From: Bacillota bacterium
GTDB taxonomy: Bacteria; Bacillota; Bacilli; ZCTH02-B2
Direction: 5' to 3'
NCBI GenBank assembly: GCA_017577895.1
Contig: PKQY01000051.1
Coordinates: forward strand, 1 to 13,601
Length of the DNA: 13,601 nucleotides
Made by a program: the position numbers and the translations under genes. This document shows positions 5,669-11,686 of the stretch, in pieces (the stretch's first letter is position 1; each line of letters opens with the position of its first letter). The notes under the pieces were generated by a model. That model saw only the letters and a list, made by a program, of their open reading frames with translations, had not been told where the DNA came from and made no database searches.

Positions 5669-7910
5669 CATGCACTTGTTTTTCTCCAGTCTGTATGTGA
5701 TGGTGATGGGCTGGGTGTGGCTCACGCCGGTGGAAGCGTTGACGGATACGAAAGACATCTGGTTCTTCTGGTGCTTCTTTGCCATCTTTGGCGTCTCCCG
5801 TTGGTTGTCTTTTATTCCGTGGGTGCCGGCCGTCGGGACGGGGTTGGGCGTTGTCGTGTTGATTTATGGGTATTATTTTTCGACATGGGACGTCTTTTCG
5901 ACGGCCTGGTTAAAGGCGTGGGCCGAAGAACTGGCGGCCAATTGGCTGCTGCTGTTGTGGACGCGGGATTGGCTGAACATGTCGCCCATGGCCCGTACGT
6001 CTGCTTTTCTGCTCCTGTTGTGGATGTTCTGTGCCGTTTTGTGGCACTATGTGTATCGGAAAGGCAACGTTTTCTGGTTCATCTTTTTGAGTGCTGTCTA
6101 TTTGTCCGTCTTTGATACATTTACGCCGTATGACGGCATATTAGCCATCATCGTTACCGTGGCGGCGGGCTTGCTGTTCCTTTTGTGGGTGCGCGCATCC
6201 CAATTGGCTCAGCAGGTTCCGAGTAGGGCGAGAAGGCAATGGCTGGCCGGCGGTTTGGCTCTCGTTTTATTGGCGACGTCGGTGGCCTATGCCGCACCGA
6301 AACCCGGGCCGACTTGGCCCGATCCGGTGCCGTGGCTCGTTCATGGTGGTGCCGGAACGAACGAGGCCGTCATCCTCCGAAAAGTTGGCTACGGTGCTGA
6401 TGATGCGCACCTGGGGGGCGCTATCGTCGAAGATAACCGGGTCGTCCTGCGGGTGCGGACGACGGCTCTGGCCTATTGGCGCGGCGAAAGCAAAGACGTG
6501 TACACCGGCAAAGGCTGGCTGAACAGTGCCGACGCCCGGCGGGACGAGCGCCTCTTGGCGGTTGGCGAGAACGTGCCTGACGACTATCCCCGGTTGTTTG
6601 ACCCATCGGCCATTGAGGTGTTGCCGGTACGGCAGCACGTCCAATGGACAGGGGAATCAGCGCTGGGGGGGCGGCAGCGGTTCCCGCTGTTTCATCAGGG
6701 GATGGTCACGGCGGTGACCGAGGCCGATGCCGGCATGTTGGCCGTCGGACGGGACGCCCGCGGGATGTTTGCCTTGCATCATCCAGTGACCGAAGCCCAC
6801 ATCGAAGCGGTATTGCCGGTCATCGACGAAGAGATGTTGCGGAAAACTCCCCAACAATATCCGGAGGACATCCGGCTCCGTTACTTGCAATTGCCGTCCA
6901 TCCCCGAGCGGGTGCGGCAGTTGGCGGAAACGTTGACCGCCGACGCCGACAATCCGTACGACAAGGCGAAAGCGGTGGAAGCGTATTTGCAATCGGAGGA
7001 ATTCACGTACGATACCCGCAACGTGACGGTGCCTGAGCAAGACAAAGATTTCGTCGACCAGTTTTTGTTCGAATCGAAACGGGGTTATTGCGACTATTTT
7101 TCCACGGCCATGGTGGTTTTGTTGCGCGCGGCCGGTATCCCGGCCCGGTGGGTCAAAGGGTTTACGACCGGGGAGTTGGTGCAAAAGACCGGGTCCGCTG
7201 CCGGGGAAGCATGGGCGGACGGGGAACAACCATACTATGAAGGCACGGTTCAGAGCCGCCATGCCCATTCGTGGGTCGAAGTGTATTTTGCCGGCGTCGG
7301 CTGGCTGCCGTTCGAGCCGACCAAAGGCTTTTCCATGCCGCGCGTCACCGTTGCGTCCGGCAATGCGGCGCCCACGGACGACGATGCGGCAATGTCGAGC
7401 GAGGAGCCCGAGGAAGGACCGGCAGCCGTCGACACTCCGCTGATGCAGGAAGGTGATTGGGCTTCCTGGCTGTCCCCGTTGAATCAGTTGCATCAGGGGA
7501 GAGGCGGTGCGGGCTGGCTTTTGGCGTTGGCGGCGGTGTCGGTGTTGCTGGCCATGGTCGGTTGGGTTGGCCGGGACGCGTTGTGGTTTCGGTGGCATTT
7601 GAGCCGTTGGCGGCGGAAGACGGTGACGGCCGAGGTGTTTGTCCAGGCGTACCGACGGCTGCTGAAGGCCTTGGAACGCCGTCAACCGCGGCAGCCGGCA
7701 GAGACGGTGCGCGAGTATGTGGAGCGCATCGGCTTGGCCCCTCTGTTGGCGGAACCGACCCGCCTTTACGAAGCGCTCCGTTACGGACAAGCCGTCTTTT
7801 CGGAGCAAGCCCGGTGGGACGTCCAGTTGGCCGCGTTGTACGACGTGTACCGCGTCACCCGAGCGCTTCGGGCTTTTGGGCGCAGGAAACGGCTTTTTCC
7901 CGAACATTAA
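5655..7910 (+). CDS. yebA: Membrane-anchored transglutaminase-like protein (DUF3488/YebA type)
   Basis: The protein has 751 residues. About six membrane helices fill residues 1-210, followed by a large soluble region holding a transglutaminase/protease-like core. Its nucleophile is Cys479 in KRGYCDYFSTAM, with His538 in HAHSWVEVYF and Glu554 in GWLPFEPTKGF. The acid is Glu where the classical triad has Asp, a variant I recall from Gram-positive homologues. A single helix lies near 618-640, and a DUF4129-like C-terminal region includes AYRRLLKALERR and TVREYVERIG. The start is the ATG at 5655, with AGGAGG (5639-5644) 10 bases upstream; a frame opening earlier would lie inside the DUF58 gene. 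It overlaps that gene by 14 bases. The family is linked to cell-surface or envelope functions, but the substrate is unknown. No clear terminator follows. Confidence 0.94.
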   Translation: MVFRNMHLFFSSLYVMVMGWVWLTPVEALTDTKDIWFFWCFFAIFGVSRWLSFIPWVPAVGTGLGVVVLIYGYYFSTWDVFSTAWLKAWAEELAANWLLLLWTRDWLNMSPMARTSAFLLLLWMFCAVLWHYVYRKGNVFWFIFLSAVYLSVFDTFTPYDGILAIIVTVAAGLLFLLWVRASQLAQQVPSRARRQWLAGGLALVLLATSVAYAAPKPGPTWPDPVPWLVHGGAGTNEAVILRKVGYGADDAHLGGAIVEDNRVVLRVRTTALAYWRGESKDVYTGKGWLNSADARRDERLLAVGENVPDDYPRLFDPSAIEVLPVRQHVQWTGESALGGRQRFPLFHQGMVTAVTEADAGMLAVGRDARGMFALHHPVTEAHIEAVLPVIDEEMLRKTPQQYPEDIRLRYLQLPSIPERVRQLAETLTADADNPYDKAKAVEAYLQSEEFTYDTRNVTVPEQDKDFVDQFLFESKRGYCDYFSTAMVVLLRAAGIPARWVKGFTTGELVQKTGSAAGEAWADGEQPYYEGTVQSRHAHSWVEVYFAGVGWLPFEPTKGFSMPRVTVASGNAAPTDDDAAMSSEEPEEGPAAVDTPLMQEGDWASWLSPLNQLHQGRGGAGWLLALAAVSVLLAMVGWVGRDALWFRWHLSRWRRKTVTAEVFVQAYRRLLKALERRQPRQPAETVREYVERIGLAPLLAEPTRLYEALRYGQAVFSEQARWDVQLAALYDVYRVTRALRAFGRRKRLFPEH

Positions 7911-7943
7911 ACGAATAAAAAAGCGATTTCATTCCGGTTTTTG

Positions 7944-7973
7944 TTGACGACGAAACGGATCACTTGGTAAAAT
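7944..7973 (+). promoter_or_regulatory. Sigma-A promoter of the purine permease gene
   Basis: TTGACG (7944-7949) and TAAAAT (7968-7973) are separated by 18 bases, placing the transcription start near 7980. Both hexamers are the same as those of the tRNA-Ile promoter at the end of this window. An inverted repeat covers the spacer and the -10 element. Confidence 0.75.
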
Positions 7974-7979
7974 CCGTTT
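7953..7979. promoter_or_regulatory. Inverted repeat across the permease promoter, candidate operator
   Basis: AAACGGAT (7953-7960) and ATCCGTTT (7972-7979) are perfect 8-bp arms with an 11-base spacer. The right arm overlaps the -10 element and the repeat ends about where transcription starts, so it should act in DNA rather than in RNA. A repressor bound here would block RNA polymerase. It does not obviously match the PurR box of B. subtilis, so the regulator is unknown. Confidence 0.5.
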
Positions 7980-8021
7980 GGATCGTTCGCCATTTTCGGT
8001 GAAGATTCGTCATTTTTTGGG

Positions 8022-8051
8022 AGAGATCCGGGGATGCACCTGGATCTTTTT
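8022..8051 (+). terminator. Terminator-like hairpin in the permease leader (candidate attenuator)
   Basis: AGATCC (8024-8029) pairs with GGATCT (8042-8047). The stem extends inward through G-U, G-C and G-C pairs (8030-8032 with 8039-8041), giving 9 bp around a 6-base loop, with five T at 8047-8051. It lies after the predicted promoter and before the permease start, so transcription must read through it. It could be a regulated attenuator, or the end of the upstream operon if the promoter call is wrong. Confidence 0.6.
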
Positions 8052-8060
8052 CGCGTTTAG
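8034..8060 (+). CDS. Possible 8-codon leader peptide before the permease
   Basis: ATG at 8034 opens the frame MHLDLFRV, ending at the TAG 8058-8060. GGGAGAG (8019-8025) lies 8 bases upstream as a plausible ribosome-binding site. The frame runs through the loop and 3' arm of the terminator-like hairpin, and its stop overlaps the AGGAGGG site of the permease gene. Translation would keep the hairpin open. A frame this short can arise by chance, so this is a candidate only. Confidence 0.25.
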   Translation: MHLDLFRV

Positions 8061-8071
8061 GAGGGATTGCG

Positions 8072-9370
8072 GTGGAGAAATTTTTTCAGCTGCGCCAACA
8101 CGGCACCAATGTGCGCACCGAGATGTTGGCCGGCCTGACCACGTTTATGACCATGGCCTACATATTGGTGGTCAACCCGGCCATTCTCGGTCATGACGGC
8201 GGCATGGATTTGGGTGCCGTCTTTGTGGCCACGGCGTTGTCCGCCGCGTTGGGCAGTCTCTTGATGGGGCTGTTGGCCAACTATCCGGTGGCCTTGGCGC
8301 CCGGGATGGGCTTGAACGCCTACTTTACTTACACCGTGGTGCTGGGCATGGGCGTGCCGTGGCAGACCGCGCTGGGAGCCGTCTTCATTTCCGGCGTCAT
8401 TTTCTTGCTGTTGACGGTCACCAAAGTGCGGGAGACGATCATCAACGCCATTCCGACGGGGATGAAACACGCGGTGGCCGGCGGGATCGGGCTGTTCATT
8501 GCGTTTGTCGGATTGCAAAACGCCGGCATCATCGTCGACAACCAAGGGACGCTCGTCGGCTTAAACCCGGACTTGAGCGACCCCAGCGTGTTGCTGACGT
8601 TTTTCGGCATCATCGTGACGACGTTTTTTGTGGTGCGCAAAGTGCGGGGCGGCATTTTCCTCGCCATGGCCGTGACGGCCATCGTCGGCATGTTGACCGG
8701 TGTCGTGCCCGTCCCCAAAGGCATCGTTTCGGCCCCGCCGTCCATTGCGCCGACGTTTCTGCAAATGGACATTCTCGGTGCGTTGGAAATCGGACTTTTC
8801 ACCATCATTTTCGCCTTTTTGTTCGTCGATTTGTTTGACACCATGGGGACGTTGGTCGGCGTCACGAATCAGGCCGGGCTGTTGAAAGACGGCAAACTGC
8901 CGCGGGCCGGCCGGGCGCTGAGCGCCGATGCGCTGGCCACCATCGGCGGTGCGGCGCTGGGAACGTCCACCGTCACCTCGTACATCGAGTCGTCCACCGG
9001 GGTGGCGGCGGGGGGCCGCACGGGCTTGACGGCGGTGACGGTGGCCGTTCTGTTTGTGCTGTCCATCTTTTTCTTCCCGCTGGTCGAAGCGGTGGCCGGA
9101 GCGGCGGCGGTGACATCGCCGGCTCTCATTGTCGTCGGCGTGATGATGGCGGCCAGCCTGAAAGAAATTGAGTGGAAAGATTTGGCGGAAGCCATTCCAG
9201 CATTTTTGACGTTGCTGCTGATGCCGTTGACTTACAGCATCGCCACCGGGATCGCCTTGGGGTTCATCGCGTATCCGTTGGCCAAGTGGTTTGCCGGCAA
9301 AGGCCGTGAAGTGCATCCCATCATGTACGTGTTGGCCGTCTTCTTTGTCCTCCGGTTTATCTTTTTGTAA
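8072..9370 (+). CDS. pbuG: NCS2-family purine permease (PbuG/PbuO-like, guanine/hypoxanthine)
   Basis: This 432-residue polytopic protein belongs to the AzgA-like branch of NCS2 transporters, which import hypoxanthine, guanine or adenine with protons. Seen are HGTNVRTEMLAGLTTFMTMAY (about 10-30), NPAIL, the family signature YPVALAPGMGLNAYF (71-85), FVDLFDTMGTLVG (251-263), and the substrate-site region ALGTSTVTSYIESSTGVAAGG (295-315). About a dozen helices are expected. The start is the GTG at 8072, with AGGAGGG (8059-8065) 6 bases upstream. In B. subtilis pbuG follows yebA and guaA; here guaA is missing, but the position supports the PbuG assignment. The exact purine cannot be told from sequence. 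Promoter, inverted repeat and leader hairpin upstream suggest individual control; a terminator follows. Confidence 0.93.
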   Translation: MEKFFQLRQHGTNVRTEMLAGLTTFMTMAYILVVNPAILGHDGGMDLGAVFVATALSAALGSLLMGLLANYPVALAPGMGLNAYFTYTVVLGMGVPWQTALGAVFISGVIFLLLTVTKVRETIINAIPTGMKHAVAGGIGLFIAFVGLQNAGIIVDNQGTLVGLNPDLSDPSVLLTFFGIIVTTFFVVRKVRGGIFLAMAVTAIVGMLTGVVPVPKGIVSAPPSIAPTFLQMDILGALEIGLFTIIFAFLFVDLFDTMGTLVGVTNQAGLLKDGKLPRAGRALSADALATIGGAALGTSTVTSYIESSTGVAAGGRTGLTAVTVAVLFVLSIFFFPLVEAVAGAAAVTSPALIVVGVMMAASLKEIEWKDLAEAIPAFLTLLLMPLTYSIATGIALGFIAYPLAKWFAGKGREVHPIMYVLAVFFVLRFIFL

Positions 9371-9380
9371 ACTTGCGCGG

Positions 9381-9411
9381 CCCAGAGCACGAAGCTCTGG
9401 GTTGTTTTTTT
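9381..9411 (+). terminator. Rho-independent terminator of the permease gene
   Basis: CCCAGAGC (9381-9388) and GCTCTGGG (9394-9401) form a perfect 8-bp stem with a 5-base loop, followed by TTG and seven T (9405-9411). It begins 10 bases after the permease stop. Confidence 0.95.
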
Positions 9412-9506
9412 GGCCCAATGCAGGATAAGAAGAACGGCATTGTGCAAGACTATGGCGAGGAACAGGAAATGATTGGTGCACGAACCGGACGAGGAGCGTC
9501 GATGAC

Positions 9507-10736
9507 ATGTATGGAGATGATCGGCATGCATCGTCCATGGCCCAAAAGGATCGGCGGCCCGGCCGATGGCGGGGGGTTCTGGCCGGGATGTTGTTGGCTG
9601 GTTGGGCTCTGGCGGGGTGTGCCGTTGGGGTGATGGGCGCCGACGGGCGGGAAGAGGTGTCCGGTGCGCTCGAGGACATACGCCGCTTGGTCCGCATCCA
9701 GGAACAAGCCATTCAAGCCGGCGATGTCGCCCGCTATATGCAAACCATCGTGCCCGATGATGCCTTGTATTGGCAAGAACAACAGCATTGGGCGGCCGAT
9801 GCCGTCACGTTCGTCCAAGGCAAGACATACCGGCGCGCGGTGAAAAAATGGATAGAACGCCGTGAGAATGAAGTGGTGGCGGCAGTGGAACAGTTTTGGA
9901 CCGATGGCCGGAACTCATTTCGCGTGGAAGTGCCCATCCGGTTTCGCTGCACCCCGGATGGGTGGAAAGATGCCGATCTCCCCTTTTGGCAGACGCAAAA
10001 AAAGGGTGTGGCGGCCAAGGTGACCCACCGGCGGCTGCTGCCTTTGGCGGAAGAGTTGGTCGAACGGGCGGAGCATACGCGGCAGCGTCTGTCGGCTTTG
10101 TACGGTTGGCAACCCCGCCAGCCGGTGACGCTGAAATTGTATGGCGATGCCGACTGGTTCCGCCAGTCGGTCAAGTTGTCGCTGCCCTCCTGGGTCGGCG
10201 GCTGGCATGAATACGGCGAATCCATCAAGTTGTCGGTCGAAAGCCGCCGCTTTTTGCTTCCGGCCCATCGACCAATCGTCCATGCGGCCGTCATTCACGA
10301 AATGGTGCACCAAATGGTGTCGGAGTTGACCAATGACAACGCGGCGTATTGGCTGCAGGAAGGTTTAGCGGAACATGTGACGGCGCTGCTGGACGCCATC
10401 CCGGAAAATAACGCCTTGCCGGCGGTGGATCCTGAAACGGGTTGGAGCTGGTTGGAGTTGGCGGCGGTGCAACTGGAGCAGCTGCCGGCCGAGCAGGCGG
10501 AACAATATTATCGGCAAGCTCGGCACGTCGTGGCCTATTTGTTGGACTGTTATGGCGATGGGGCACTGCGGGCGGTGCTGGCCCAGTTGCAGCAATATCC
10601 CTGCATTCCGGGAAGTGCGGCGGAAAAACAAGACATTCTCCATCGGCGGACGGTACAGGCGCTGGAGACAGTGCTAGAAAAGCCGTTTGTGCAATTGGAC
10701 CGCGAATGGCAGCATTGGGCCCGAGCGCAAGCCTGA
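9507..10736 (+). CDS. Putative lipoprotein metallopeptidase, MA-type (gluzincin)
   Basis: The 409-residue product begins with a basic stretch, a hydrophobic helix and the lipobox LAGC with Cys38, so it is probably a lipid-anchored surface protein. Residues about 45-150 (from LEDIRRLVRIQEQAIQAG) look like an NTF2/SnoaL-type helper domain; this is an inference from pattern only. The C-terminal half holds the zinc motif HEMVH (His264, Glu265, His268) and, 17 residues on, WLQEGLAEH with Glu285 as the likely third ligand, the layout of peptidase MA family gluzincins. The start ATG at 9507 has GAGGAG (9491-9496) 10 bases upstream; the ATG at 9537 would give a shorter, more usual signal peptide but has no good site. 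It stands alone after a terminator, and I see no convincing promoter. Substrate unknown. Confidence 0.85.
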   Translation: MYGDDRHASSMAQKDRRPGRWRGVLAGMLLAGWALAGCAVGVMGADGREEVSGALEDIRRLVRIQEQAIQAGDVARYMQTIVPDDALYWQEQQHWAADAVTFVQGKTYRRAVKKWIERRENEVVAAVEQFWTDGRNSFRVEVPIRFRCTPDGWKDADLPFWQTQKKGVAAKVTHRRLLPLAEELVERAEHTRQRLSALYGWQPRQPVTLKLYGDADWFRQSVKLSLPSWVGGWHEYGESIKLSVESRRFLLPAHRPIVHAAVIHEMVHQMVSELTNDNAAYWLQEGLAEHVTALLDAIPENNALPAVDPETGWSWLELAAVQLEQLPAEQAEQYYRQARHVVAYLLDCYGDGALRAVLAQLQQYPCIPGSAAEKQDILHRRTVQALETVLEKPFVQLDREWQHWARAQA

Positions 10737-10755
10737 TCTTCATTTCGCAGGTCCC

Positions 10756-10784
10756 TTTCGGAAGATGGAAAGTTGTGTTATATA
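10756..10784 (+). promoter_or_regulatory. Weak candidate promoter for the TauE-YunD pair
   Basis: The 119-base gap before the TauE gene contains the only AT-rich patch in this part of the window, TTATATATAA and a nearby TACAAT. TATATA (10779-10784) has TTTCGG (10756-10761) 17 bases upstream, a poor -35. The patch probably marks a promoter, but the exact elements are uncertain. Confidence 0.3.
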
Positions 10785-10855
10785 TAAACTACAATACCGG
10801 TGCGGTGGGCAGCCGTGCTGTGATGAAGTTCTGATGGGAGAAGTGGGGAATCGGC

Positions 10856-11686
10856 ATGACGGTCTGGCTGGCGTTCGTGTTGTTTTTGCTGGGGGCGGTG
10901 GCCGGCACCATCGGCAGCATTGTCGGTTTGGGCGGTGGCGTGCTCATTGTTCCCGGCTTGTTGTTTTTAGGCGGCATCTTGCCGGCGCTCACCTCCATCA
11001 CGCCGCAGGTGGCGGTGGGCACGTCCTTGTTGGTGGTCGTCTTTACGGCGATGTCGTCCAGTTTGTCCTATTTGCGGCAAAAACGGGTGGATGTAACAAG
11101 CGGTCTGCTGTTTTTTGCTGCCAGCGGCCCCGCTTCCATATTGGGAGCCTGGTTCAACCAATGGGTCAGCGCCGGACGGTTTCAAGCGTTTTTCGGGTTG
11201 TTCCTCATTGCCATGGCGGCGCTCTTGACGGCGCGGGAGCGGATGCGGCCCCGGCGCATCCGTTGGCATGTGGAACGGACCTTTGTCGACCCGTTAACGG
11301 GACAGGAACACCGGTACGGGTATAATTACGGGATGGCTTTTGCCGTTTCCGCGTTGGCCGGACTGTTGGCCGGATTTTTCGGCATCGGCGGCGGGGCGCT
11401 GATGGTGCCGATGATGGTGCTCTTTTTTGCTTTTCCGCCCCAATTGGCCACGGCCACGTCCATGTTTACCATTTTGTTGACCAGCACCCTCGGCAGCATG
11501 ACCCACCTGGTCCTGGGGAATATCGCCTGGCTGTTGGCCTTGTTTCTCATTCCCGGAGCGTGGCTCGGCGGGAAGCTGGGCAGTTGGATTGCGCTGCGCA
11601 TGTCTGGGAAAGCGTTGATTTGGGCGACGCGACTGGCCATTGCCGCCGTCGGCATCAGTCTGGTGGTAGAGGGGTTGGGCGCATGA
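10856..11686 (+). CDS. yunE: TauE/SafE-family (TSUP) membrane transporter, YunE-like
   Basis: Members of this family export or import small organosulfur or carboxylate anions such as sulfite or sulfoacetate; the substrate here cannot be told. The 276-residue protein has about eight predicted helices and the two-fold family motif: GSIVGLGGGVLIVP near 20-33 in the first half and GFFGIGGGALMVPMM near 174-187 in the second. A hydrophilic central loop (about 122-150, including ERMRPRRIRW) separates the halves. The start ATG at 10856 has GGGG about 7 bases upstream. The stop TGA overlaps the ATG of the next gene as ATGA, so the pair is translationally coupled. In B. subtilis yunD and yunE are also neighbours, in the opposite order, which supports both names and suggests a shared role. 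Confidence 0.9.
   Translation: MTVWLAFVLFLLGAVAGTIGSIVGLGGGVLIVPGLLFLGGILPALTSITPQVAVGTSLLVVVFTAMSSSLSYLRQKRVDVTSGLLFFAASGPASILGAWFNQWVSAGRFQAFFGLFLIAMAALLTARERMRPRRIRWHVERTFVDPLTGQEHRYGYNYGMAFAVSALAGLLAGFFGIGGGALMVPMMVLFFAFPPQLATATSMFTILLTSTLGSMTHLVLGNIAWLLALFLIPGAWLGGKLGSWIALRMSGKALIWATRLAIAAVGISLVVEGLGA

Noticed and set aside
6657..7907. Long antisense frame of 416 codons within yebA
   Set aside because: GC-rich shadow frame; its product is low-complexity and rich in Arg, His and Gln, and the + strand gene has clear catalytic motifs.
7911..8071. Purine (guanine) riboswitch before the permease
   Set aside because: Expected from B. subtilis pbuG, but none of the conserved core or loop motifs is present and the leader before the hairpin is too short for the aptamer.
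9373..9633. 86-codon + strand frame after the permease
   Set aside because: It begins in the permease terminator and then overlaps the lipoprotein gene in another frame; the product has no recognisable pattern.
10736..10766. Inverted repeat ATCTTC/GAAGAT after the lipoprotein gene as a terminator
   Set aside because: Only 6 bp with a 19-base loop and no T run.
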